Source: DAIDHZ01 sp965370365 | GTDB lineage: Bacteria > Chlamydiota > Chlamydiia > Chlamydiales > SM23-39 | Assembly (NCBI GenBank): GCA_965370365.1 | Contig: CBDUSP010000012.1 | Location: 1-30,011 of the forward strand | Direction of reading: 5' to 3' | Length of the DNA stretch: 30,011 nt | Part shown: piece after piece, positions 1-6,154 of the stretch | Numbering within the stretch: the first letter of the stretch is position 1 | How the letters are laid out: every line of letters begins with the position of its first letter | Made by a program: the position numbers and the translations under genes | Notes under the pieces: model-generated | Seen by the model: only the letters and a program-made list of their open reading frames with translations | Told to the model about the DNA's origin: nothing | Databases searched by the model: none

Positions 1-120
1 ACCGAAAAAGTTAATTCTCAACCTACAATAACTGAATGCAGTTAATTTCGGTTTCCGAATTAACTTTTTCGGTGCTTTTGGCGCGAATCCCTGGCAAAGC
101 AGTTATTCAGCGTCTCCTTT
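1..120. repeat. Terminal-inverted-repeat element, copy A
   Basis: The first 16 bases (ACCGAAAAAGTTAATT) are the exact reverse complement of 58-73, so 1-73 is a small element with perfect 16-bp inverted ends. Homology to the copy at 20280-20400 continues past the right arm through a tail, GCGCGAATCCC then GGCAAAGCAGTTATTCAG, to about 115. No protein of its own is evident. It resembles a MITE-type non-autonomous repeat; that is inference from the ends and copy number. The window starts exactly at the left arm, so flanking target duplications cannot be judged. Confidence 0.75.
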
Positions 121-206
121 ACGGTGCTCTCTTTTAGGAAGCACAAGTATAGCCCTTTTAGCATTTTAATAAAAGAGATTCATCTCGTACACTCAGGGAA
201 ATTGCA

Positions 207-277
207 TTAAAAAATTAATTTTCAACTCGTAATAACTTGGTAAAATTATTGTATAAAAGAAAATTAACTTTTTTCGA
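207..277. repeat. Diverged copy C of the same inverted-repeat element
   Basis: Arms AAAAAATTAATTTTC (209-223) and its near complement at 259-275 enclose a core containing GTAATAACTTGG, which is shared with copy B at 20280-20400. The outer ACCG/CGGT bases are degenerate and the tail seen in copies A and B is missing. It sits immediately downstream of the minus-strand ptsN-like gene ending at 287, so the hairpin could act as its transcription terminator. Confidence 0.6.
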
Positions 278-286
278 TATTTTCCT

Positions 287-985
287 TTAGGTGCTGGCAA
301 GAGAGCGAGGACTGCCGCTCTTTAAAGACCCTTCCCATCCCTTGACGTGCTCGAGAAGCTTTGCTTTTGATGGGTGGGTTCGAAGGAAATCGCGGTTTTC
401 TGGCTTGCTACTCAGGTGAGCTAGCTTTGCAAGAAGATGCAGGTGTCTTTTGTCATCACAGGCAAAGAGGAAAAAAAGGATATCGATTGGCTGACCATCA
501 AGCGCGCCATATTCAATAGGTTCTTTTGGGAACACAACTGAGACAACATCGAAAGACTCTTGAAGCAGAAAATCACGTGTGTGAGGAACTGCCACTCCGT
601 GAGAGAGCGCAGTTGGCATAAGTTTTTCTCGATCAAGCAGCAGATTCGTAATTACTTCCGCATCAAGCTGGATATCTTGAGCAATCTGTTCGACTGCATT
701 TTGAATCACTTCTTTTTTTGTGGTCCCTGGAATATCTTGGTATACATTGCCCTTATGAATTGCACGATACAGACCAAACTGCTGTGTTCCCAAGCCTTTA
801 GAGTCAAACGAAGCAAACTCTCCTTCTTGCTTCCAGCTCAACATCCAGTTTTCTATCTCATCACGGCTAAAGCGAAATTGATTATTCAATCGGTAATATG
901 GAATGCGGCTATCAGAAACCCAGCGACGCACCGTCGTTTCAGATACGTTCAATAATTCAGCAACATCTTTTAGCTTTAAATCCAT
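287..985 (-). CDS. ptsN: PTS EIIA-type regulatory protein with N-terminal helix-turn-helix (PtsN2-like)
   Basis: A 232-residue two-domain protein. Residues 1-50 form an excisionase/MerR-like helix-turn-helix (MDLKLKDVAELLNVSETTVR, then RWVSDSRIPYYRLNNQFRFS). Residues 75-225 form a PTS EIIA (mannitol/Ntr) domain with the phosphorylatable histidine in SHGVAVPHTRD (His135). Chlamydiae are known to carry such a fusion beside a plain PtsN, and that is the arrangement here. Its role is probably phosphorylation-dependent regulation rather than sugar uptake; the direct targets are unknown. The reading frame extends upstream to 1114, but that would overlap the preceding ptsN stop. The ATG at 985 begins the helix-turn-helix cleanly and leaves a 52-base gap, so it was chosen. 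No strong ribosome binding site is visible at 985. It is the last gene of the sodA-accD-dut-ptsN run. Confidence 0.85.
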   Translation of the reverse strand: MDLKLKDVAELLNVSETTVRRWVSDSRIPYYRLNNQFRFSRDEIENWMLSWKQEGEFASFDSKGLGTQQFGLYRAIHKGNVYQDIPGTTKKEVIQNAVEQIAQDIQLDAEVITNLLLDREKLMPTALSHGVAVPHTRDFLLQESFDVVSVVFPKEPIEYGALDGQPIDILFFLFACDDKRHLHLLAKLAHLSSKPENRDFLRTHPSKAKLLEHVKGWEGSLKSGSPRSLAST

Positions 986-1037
986 GACAACCCGTGTGTA
1001 CAGTCCCTCATCAAAGTAGCAAAGGGGACAATAAAAG

Positions 1038-1490
1038 TCAGAGAAAATTTGAAAAGAGCTCGAAAACCTCTTGCGCAGAAGAACTTTTAAGGATCTTTTT
1101 TCGCAAATCAACATCCTTAATTGCAGAGGTTAACATCGAGAGAATCTGAAGATATTCAGTCTGCTTATCATCTGGCCCGCCGATCATAAAAACAATTCGA
1201 ACAGGCGCCTTATCGAGTGAATTCCACTCGATCCCTTTCTGCTTTTGAATTCCTACGGCGATAAAAAAGCGGCTGATATTCTTCAGTTTTGCGTGAGGAA
1301 TGGCGATTCCCATTCCAATCCCTGTAGAAACAAGCTCTTCCCGATGAAAAATCGCATCGCGAAACACCTGACTATCTGGAAGACGGCCCTGTTTTTCAAG
1401 AAGAGAAATCAATGCATCGATTGCCTCATCACGCGTCTCTTCTTCAAGGAAGCAAATAAGCTCGGATTTAAGATAATCGGAAATTTTCAT
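1038..1490 (-). CDS. ptsN: PTS EIIA-Ntr protein PtsN
   Basis: A 150-residue stand-alone EIIA domain of the nitrogen-PTS type, the usual length for PtsN. The active-site histidine is His66 in GIAIPHAKL, and the C-terminal half contains the expected VFMIGGPDDKQTEYLQILS segment. In other bacteria PtsN receives phosphate from PtsP/PtsO (or HPr) and controls other proteins by phosphorylation state; partners here cannot be told from the window. The frame is open to 1607, but the ATG at 1490 is preceded by AAGGAATT at ribosome-binding distance, and the upstream stretch lies in the end of dut. It lies 59 bases downstream of dut and 52 upstream of the HTH-bearing paralogue, suggesting one operon. Confidence 0.9.
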   Translation of the reverse strand: MKISDYLKSELICFLEEETRDEAIDALISLLEKQGRLPDSQVFRDAIFHREELVSTGIGMGIAIPHAKLKNISRFFIAVGIQKQKGIEWNSLDKAPVRIVFMIGGPDDKQTEYLQILSMLTSAIKDVDLRKKILKSSSAQEVFELFSNFL

Positions 1491-1549
1491 AATTCCTTTT
1501 TTTTTAAGCGGCTGGAAAAACGGGGCAAGAGGCTTGGCTGATCCTGTTT

Positions 1550-1996
1550 TCAATGCACGCCCGTAGACCCAAATCCCCCTTCTCCACGCCCTGTTTTTGC
1601 TAAGCAATTTATCTGCAAAAACGCGGCTTGAACAACAGGAGCCAAAACAAGTTGGGCAATGCGCATTTTCGGCTCTATTGTGAAGGGATTTTTTCCGTGA
1701 TTAATCAAGATAATGCAAATCTCTCCGCGATAATCCGCATCGATTGTCCCTGGGGTATTTAAAACCGTTATCTGATGCTTTGCAGCTAACCCACTTCGTG
1801 GCCTTACCTGAATCTCATATCCATCGGGCAACTCTACACGAATCCCTGTCGGAATAATTGCAGATTCTCCAGCAGAAATCACTACAGGCTCCTTCAAGTC
1901 TGCGCGCGCATCACATCCAGAAGATGAGGGTGTTGCATACTTAGGGACGAGCTCTGGATCGTCTATTAGAATTGGAACATTTATTTCTTCAAACAT
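1550..1996 (-). CDS. dut: Deoxyuridine 5'-triphosphate nucleotidohydrolase (dUTPase)
   Basis: A 148-residue homotrimeric-type dUTPase that hydrolyses dUTP to dUMP and pyrophosphate, keeping uracil out of DNA and supplying dTMP synthesis in the cytoplasm. All five family motifs are visible in order: SGCDARAD (I), RPRSGLAAK (II), GTIDADYRGE (III, with the catalytic Asp), RIAQLVLAP (IV), and the C-terminal P-loop-like RGEGGFGSTG (V). Length is typical. The start ATG at 1996 lies 9 bases after the accD stop, so the two genes are probably co-transcribed, matching the order known in Chlamydia (accD-dut-ptsN). Confidence 0.97.
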   Translation of the reverse strand: MFEEINVPILIDDPELVPKYATPSSSGCDARADLKEPVVISAGESAIIPTGIRVELPDGYEIQVRPRSGLAAKHQITVLNTPGTIDADYRGEICIILINHGKNPFTIEPKMRIAQLVLAPVVQAAFLQINCLAKTGRGEGGFGSTGVH

Positions 1997-2005
1997 GGCT
2001 TGTTC

Positions 2006-2842
2006 TTATACAACATAGGAAAGGAAGGCAGCAAGTCGTTTTTTTAAACGAGAGCGTTTTACAATGCAATCAACCATCCCCTTCTCGAGTAGAAACTCAG
2101 ACCTTTGCGCTCCAGGAGGAAGTTTTTGGCCAATTGTTTGCTCAACAACACGCGGGCCTGCAAACGCAATCAAAGCGCCCGGTTCCGCAATGATAATATC
2201 CCCAAGTGTTGCAAAGGACGCTGTAACCCCGCCCGTTGTTGGATTGGTTAAAATCGAAATGTAGGGAAGGTTTTTTTCCTGTAGCTTTGCAATAGCCGCG
2301 GAGGTTTTTGCCATCTGCATTAAAGAAAGAACAGACTCTTGCATGCGAGCGCCTCCAGATGCCGAGACAATAACAAGGGGCAGTTTTTTTTCGGTGGCCA
2401 TTTCAATTAAAAGGGTCAGTCGCTCTCCAACAACAGAGCCCATCGAGCCCCCCATAAAAGAAAAGTCGAGAACCCCAAAGGCAATCTCTTGCCCCTCACA
2501 CAATCCCGTGCCCACACAAATCGCATCATCGCGTCCTGTCTTTTTTGTGGCAATTTCAAGTCTTTCTGTGTAGCTAGCAGTATCTACAAATCCCAAAGAG
2601 TCAATCGGCTTAACATGCGTGAAAAGCTCAACGAAAGAATCTTTATCGATCAAAAGATCGATCCGCTCTTTCAAGGAAAGTTTATGGTGATGATCACACT
2701 TTGGACAGCAGTTTAAGTTCTTCGCAATCTCTGTCTTATAAACAATATCAGAGCATCCCGGACACTTCATCCATCCGTCAAAGCCTTCTTTCTTGAGCGG
2801 CTGCTGCTTAATATTTGGTCTTTGCTTTAAAAAGGTTCCCAT
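2006..2842 (-). CDS. accD: Acetyl-CoA carboxylase carboxyltransferase subunit beta
   Basis: AccD transfers the carboxyl group from carboxybiotin to acetyl-CoA, together with AccA, in the first step of fatty acid synthesis. Counting from the chosen start, a zinc ribbon is formed by Cys27/Cys30 and Cys46/Cys49 (CPGC and CPKC). The crotonase-like carboxyltransferase core follows, with FMGGSMGSVVGERL and SASGGARMQE forming oxyanion-hole segments and TNPTTGGVTASFA further on. Start choice is uncertain. The frame runs to a TTG at 2878, with ATGs at 2860 and 2842. The 2842 start gives the usual chlamydial beginning (short basic lead, then EGFDGW before the zinc ribbon) and leaves about 19 bases after a TATAAT box at 2873-2868. 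At 278 residues it is slightly short for the family. Confidence 0.93.
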   Translation of the reverse strand: MGTFLKQRPNIKQQPLKKEGFDGWMKCPGCSDIVYKTEIAKNLNCCPKCDHHHKLSLKERIDLLIDKDSFVELFTHVKPIDSLGFVDTASYTERLEIATKKTGRDDAICVGTGLCEGQEIAFGVLDFSFMGGSMGSVVGERLTLLIEMATEKKLPLVIVSASGGARMQESVLSLMQMAKTSAAIAKLQEKNLPYISILTNPTTGGVTASFATLGDIIIAEPGALIAFAGPRVVEQTIGQKLPPGAQRSEFLLEKGMVDCIVKRSRLKKRLAAFLSYVV

Positions 2843-2867
2843 TGACGCTGATGATACCATTTTCGAG

Positions 2868-2873
2868 ATTATA
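2868..2873 (-). promoter_or_regulatory. Possible -10 box for accD carried by the palindromic element
   Basis: On the minus strand the element end reads TTGATTTGGGTATAATC. TATAAT matches the sigma-70 -10 consensus exactly and would start RNA near 2861, ahead of the ATG at 2842. No good -35 is seen at 16-18 bases, so the call rests on the -10 alone. Confidence 0.35.
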
Positions 2874-3032
2874 CCCAAATCAATTCAAAACTTGGAGTTA
2901 GGCGGGATTGAAAGCGCCGCATTTGGACAATCGTAAGTGGTTTAGTATTAACAATACAAAGCCACTTACGATCGTCCAAATGCGCCAGCTTTGAACCCGC
3001 CTAACTCCAAGTTTTGAGTTGATTTGGGTATA
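2870..3032. repeat. 163-bp near-perfect palindromic element between sodA and accD
   Basis: The left arm begins TATACCCAAATCAA and continues through AAAACTTGGAGTTAGGCGGG, GCATTTGGAC and ATCGTAAGTGG. The right arm, read in reverse complement from 3032, repeats the same order with only scattered mismatches, leaving a short AT-rich centre near 2945-2955. The whole interval can fold into one long hairpin. The ends are TATA...TATA, as expected for an element inserted at a TA dinucleotide (IS630/Tc1-like MITE); that is inference. It abuts the sodA stop codon (3033-3035) and reaches to within 28 bases of the chosen accD start. A readthrough transcript from sodA would therefore contain the full hairpin. 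Confidence 0.85.
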
Positions 3033-3656
3033 TTAGGAAATCGCCTTAATCAATCTATTTTCAACTTCAGACCAATTAAAGATTTGCCAAATCGCTTTAA
3101 CATAATCAGGGCGAACATTTTTATACTGAAGATAATATGCATGTTCCCAAACATCAATCCCCACCAAAGGCACTAATCCTAAGGAGCTTAGAGGATCCTG
3201 GTTTGCGCACGTAGCAATTTCAAGTCTTTTGGCGCTCTTACTGTACCCAAGCCATCCCCATCCGGATCCCTGAACACCTACAGAAGCCTTGGTGAGTTTT
3301 TCTTTGAACGCCTCAAAAGAGCCAAAATCTCGATCGATCATCTTCGCGAGATCACCCTTAGGCTCGCCTCCGCCGCCCTTTGATGGTGGCGCTAGAATCG
3401 TCCAGAAAATGCTGTGGTTGATATGGCCACCTCCGTTGAACTTAATCGCCGCCTGCAGAGTGATCATCTCGGAGACGTTATTCTTCGTTTCAGCCTCATG
3501 ATACTTTTCTAAGGCCGCATTCAAATTTGTTACATAGGCCTTATGATGCTTGGTGTAGTGCAATTCCATGATTTCCCCAGAAATTACAGGTTCTAAAGCG
3601 CCAAAGTCATAGGGCAATTCGGGGAGTTCATAGCTTGTTTTATCGAGCTCACTCAT
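3033..3656 (-). CDS. sodA: Superoxide dismutase, manganese-type
   Basis: A 207-residue Fe/Mn-family superoxide dismutase converting superoxide to oxygen and hydrogen peroxide in the cytoplasm. The metal ligands expected for the family are His33 (MELHYTKHHKAYV), His81 (GGGHINHSIFW), Asp168 and His172 (DVWEHAYYLQY). The GGGHINHS segment combined with Gln153 (ANQDPL) is the pattern of the manganese rather than the iron form. The frame opens at 3680, but the ATG at 3656 has AAGGAG six bases upstream, and the promoter at 3679-3707 starts RNA between the two. In Chlamydia sodM also sits beside accD. Here a palindromic element separates the two genes. Confidence 0.95.
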   Translation of the reverse strand: MSELDKTSYELPELPYDFGALEPVISGEIMELHYTKHHKAYVTNLNAALEKYHEAETKNNVSEMITLQAAIKFNGGGHINHSIFWTILAPPSKGGGGEPKGDLAKMIDRDFGSFEAFKEKLTKASVGVQGSGWGWLGYSKSAKRLEIATCANQDPLSSLGLVPLVGIDVWEHAYYLQYKNVRPDYVKAIWQIFNWSEVENRLIKAIS

Positions 3657-3678
3657 ATCATTCTCCTTGAAAAGGGTC

Positions 3679-3707
3679 ATTCTATCTCACCTGTATACCC
3701 AAATCAA
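3679..3707 (-). promoter_or_regulatory. Promoter for sodA
   Basis: Minus strand: TTGATT (3707-3702), 17-base spacer, TAGAAT (3684-3679), ending about 22 bases before the ATG at 3656. The -35 lies inside a TTGATTTGGGTATA motif that is identical to the ends of the palindrome at 2870-3032. Confidence 0.55.
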
Positions 3708-3708
3708 T
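3694..3708. repeat. Solo end of the palindromic element
   Basis: TATACCCAAATCAAT repeats the terminal 14 bases of the element at 2870-3032, without the rest of the arm. It is either a decayed insertion or a shared regulatory motif; the sodA promoter overlaps it. Confidence 0.5.
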
Positions 3709-3718
3709 ATTTTTTAAG

Positions 3719-3768
3719 AAAACACTGAATCACTGCTTGGCGGAAGTAGGAGACAAAAACCCGAGAAA
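3719..3768. repeat. Decayed tail of the inverted-repeat family of copies A and B
   Basis: AAACACTGAATCACTGCTT, then GGCGG, CAAAAAC and CGAGAAAT, follow the same order as the reverse complement of the tail of copy B (AAACACTGAATAACTGCTT ... GCCGG ... CAAAAAC ... CGAAAAA). It is a probable relic in the intergenic gap between sodA and the Gln-rich gene. Confidence 0.4.
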
Positions 3769-3829
3769 TCGGATACAATTTTCCAAAATTTGAAATAAGA
3801 TTCTTGAACAATAAGTAAGATATTGAATT

Positions 3830-5764
3830 ATGACGATTAATCTCCGTGAGCTTACTAATTACCGAGGTGATCTATGGACCCCCCTCAGGAGAGAGGCTCG
3901 TAACAAATCCCTGTCTGCATATGCTTTGAATACGATAAGCACGAATGCCCAGAAGAGTCCTCCGCAGATGCAGCTAAACCGTCCGGGCCTCCTTTCAATG
4001 ATTGCAAGGGAAGAGCGGAGCAAGAGACAAACTCTCGCACAAATCCTGTTCACAGAACTTCTAAATGAGATGACGACTCCGTCAAACTCGCAAAGCGAAC
4101 TGTCCAACAAACCGAAACTGTTTCAGGACTTTTTAGATACACTGTCAGAAAAGAATCAGCCAGTGCTGGTGAAGGTGTTGTTAAGGGATGGTCGGCAAAG
4201 CTTACTGGAGGAACTGTTGCATAACCGGAATCAGTTGCAGTATTTTCTAGATGAGTTGTCAAGCGAAGATCAACAAACGCTGTTGCAGGCGCTGGTACAG
4301 AAACTGCACAACATATCGCTGGGGGATAATCTGTTACATCTTCTTCTACGAGCATTGCCGATGCAGACATTGAATGAATTGTTGCCGGAAAATGCGGAGG
4401 AAGAATGGAAGAAGACTTTGCGACACGTGGTGGCACTGCAAAAGCAACTACAGACGCCAGAATGGCAACCACAAAAGTTAACAGACAAATGTGATCTACT
4501 GAAGCAGATACAAACGGGATTACAGCAGGCGAGCGAGCAAAAACAAAGCAACATATCGTTGGGGGATTCTCTACTGTACCTGTTATTCCAGGCGCTGTCG
4601 CCTCAGCAAATAGAGAAGTTGTTGCCGGAAGATGCGGAGGACGGATGGAAGAAGACTTTGAAGCAGATACTGGAGGATCAAAAACAAAAAGAACAAGAAC
4701 GGGAGTCTAGACAGACGAACGAACTACAGCATCTAATACAGAAGAGATTGCAAAAACTGCCGCAGACCGATTATGAGTCACAGCTAGAGGATCTGCGGAA
4801 AATACACGATCTTCTACTGCAACTACCTCAGAAGAATCTATCACTGTGTACACAAGAGCTGCGGCAACAGTTATCGATCTACCATCAGCTGCCACTGCCT
4901 GCATGTCCGTCAAATCAGGCACAGCACTCATGTCCGTCGGAACAGACAAAGGGAACGTTACTGGGCGATTTGCAGGTATTATGGCGGACGCAGATAAAGA
5001 TAACAGAGGCACAGATTGCTGAAGAAATTGATAGACAAACAGGAGCGGAATCAGAGGAGCTCGCTAATGTGCTGGAGGTTAAGCAACAGATTACTGAAAC
5101 ACTAGACGCACAAGCGCCGATCCCTGGACTGTTGCAGCTTAAGCAACAGGTTAATACAGAACTAGCCAAATTAAAGCAGCTCCATGAAAACCTATCGCAG
5201 CTTATACTGTTGATTAACACACAAGAGTCGATCCCTGGACTGTCGCAGCTTATACCGGGTTGTGAAAACCTAAACGCACAAGAGCAGACCACGCTGTTGT
5301 TGAAGTTTAAGCAACAGTTTGATAAGGAACTCGCCACACAAAAAAATAACCGGCAGTGGCTGTCATGGATCGACCAACGGGTTGCTGAAACACTATCCAC
5401 ACAAGAAAAGGAGCGTCGGGTATCGTCGCTTCTACAGAAGCATGGGTACGATCAGATCCAGCAACAGACGGAACAGCAAAAAGATATGGTACAACAGCAG
5501 ATGAATCAACAGCAGATGATGCTGCTACAACAACATAATTTGCTGCTGCAGCTGCCCCTGACACCGGAGCAGAGAAAGACTCTAGTACCGCAGCAGAACA
5601 CCTTGCAACAACACACTGTGCCTTATCGGCAGACATTAACGAAACAACAGCAAACGTTTCTACTACAAGAGGAGATCATACCACAGCAGCAGGACATTAT
5701 TGTACGTAACCACATGATGCTGAAGGAGATACAGTTAGAAGCAGAAAATACCGTTCGAACCTAA
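3830..5764 (+). CDS. Large Gln/Leu-rich repeat protein of unknown function
   Basis: A 644-residue soluble protein with no signal peptide or membrane segment. It is extremely rich in Gln, Leu and Glu, with long predicted helical and coiled-coil stretches. Polyglutamine-like runs lie near residues 540-630 (QQQTEQQK, QQQMNQQQMMLLQQ). It contains an 80-residue-spaced internal repeat: NISLGD...LLPENAEEEWKKTL at about 161-197 and NISLGD...LLPEDAEDGWKKTL at about 241-277. A shorter repeat reads FLDTLSEKNQ / FLDELSSEDQ, and a 37-residue-spaced one contains SIPGL/PIPGL. Leucine is written largely as CTG, TTG and CTA, whereas neighbouring genes favour CTT, CTC and TTA. This suggests a different origin or recent repeat expansion. 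The ATG at 3830 has no clear ribosome binding site. I do not recognise the family. A secreted effector or scaffold is conceivable for a chlamydia, but that is speculation. Confidence 0.75.
   Translation: MTINLRELTNYRGDLWTPLRREARNKSLSAYALNTISTNAQKSPPQMQLNRPGLLSMIAREERSKRQTLAQILFTELLNEMTTPSNSQSELSNKPKLFQDFLDTLSEKNQPVLVKVLLRDGRQSLLEELLHNRNQLQYFLDELSSEDQQTLLQALVQKLHNISLGDNLLHLLLRALPMQTLNELLPENAEEEWKKTLRHVVALQKQLQTPEWQPQKLTDKCDLLKQIQTGLQQASEQKQSNISLGDSLLYLLFQALSPQQIEKLLPEDAEDGWKKTLKQILEDQKQKEQERESRQTNELQHLIQKRLQKLPQTDYESQLEDLRKIHDLLLQLPQKNLSLCTQELRQQLSIYHQLPLPACPSNQAQHSCPSEQTKGTLLGDLQVLWRTQIKITEAQIAEEIDRQTGAESEELANVLEVKQQITETLDAQAPIPGLLQLKQQVNTELAKLKQLHENLSQLILLINTQESIPGLSQLIPGCENLNAQEQTTLLLKFKQQFDKELATQKNNRQWLSWIDQRVAETLSTQEKERRVSSLLQKHGYDQIQQQTEQQKDMVQQQMNQQQMMLLQQHNLLLQLPLTPEQRKTLVPQQNTLQQHTVPYRQTLTKQQQTFLLQEEIIPQQQDIIVRNHMMLKEIQLEAENTVRT
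4310..4660 (+). repeat. Internal duplication in the Gln-rich gene, 240-base period
   Basis: Two units, 4310-4420 and 4550-4660, are offset by exactly 240 bases. Their edges are nearly identical at the DNA level (AACATATCG.TGGGGGAT at the left; TTGTTGCCGGAA, ATGCGGAGGA and ATGGAAGAAGACTTTG at the right), while the middles diverge. This indicates an in-frame duplication, or gene conversion between units. Confidence 0.8.
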
Positions 5765-5915
5765 GTTTTGGGAATAGCTGAGGAGTCGATTGTTTGAGAA
5801 GAAAAACGCCTGCCATAAAATAATTCCTACTATTTACAAAAACGAATAAATAACCATATCATAACTACATAACACACTAGACATGTAATTAAATTTTATA
5901 CAACAGGAGTCAACT

Positions 5916-6143
5916 ATGTCAATTAATCCACTTGGCAGTCCAGTAACGGTGGCAGCCCCGCATACGAACTTGCCATCTACCCAGCAAGCGCATCAGGGGA
6001 GCATCAACAACTCTGAGCTACCTCTTGGCAACCGAATCTCTTATGGAGATCGTACGGATGGGACAGGGCCAGTCGGAACGACAACGATACGTCCAGGGCC
6101 AGTCGGAACGACAACAATGCGTCCAGAACCCCGAACACAGTAA
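5916..6143 (+). CDS. Small proline/threonine-rich protein with a tandem repeat
   Basis: A 75-residue hypothetical protein. AGGAG precedes the ATG at 5916 by seven bases, which supports translation. It has no signal peptide or hydrophobic segment and starts MSINPLGSPVTVAAPHTNLP. The C-terminal third is two copies of a ten-residue unit, GPVGTTTIRP and GPVGTTTMRP, encoded by a 30-bp tandem repeat. It lies 151 bases after the Gln-rich gene on the same strand and ends 11 bases before the convergent radA stop. Low complexity and a likely disordered chain give no clue to function. The pair may be an accessory unit. Confidence 0.65.
   Translation: MSINPLGSPVTVAAPHTNLPSTQQAHQGSINNSELPLGNRISYGDRTDGTGPVGTTTIRPGPVGTTTMRPEPRTQ
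6066..6125 (+). repeat. 30-bp tandem repeat, two copies, inside the 75-residue gene
   Basis: Units 6066-6095 and 6096-6125 start GGGCCAGTCGGAACGACAAC and differ at only two positions. The length is a multiple of three, so copy-number change would keep the frame. Confidence 0.9.
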
Positions 6144-6154
6144 AAAATCTTTTC

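Noticed and set aside
560..955. 131-codon plus-strand frame opposite the HTH-ptsN gene
   Set aside because: It is an antisense shadow of a well-supported two-domain protein, with no ribosome binding site.
4050..5636. Long minus-strand frames (up to 161 codons) across the Gln-rich gene
   Set aside because: They are antisense shadows caused by the CAG/CTG-rich composition. Their translations are Cys/Ser/Val-rich and none has a convincing start signal.
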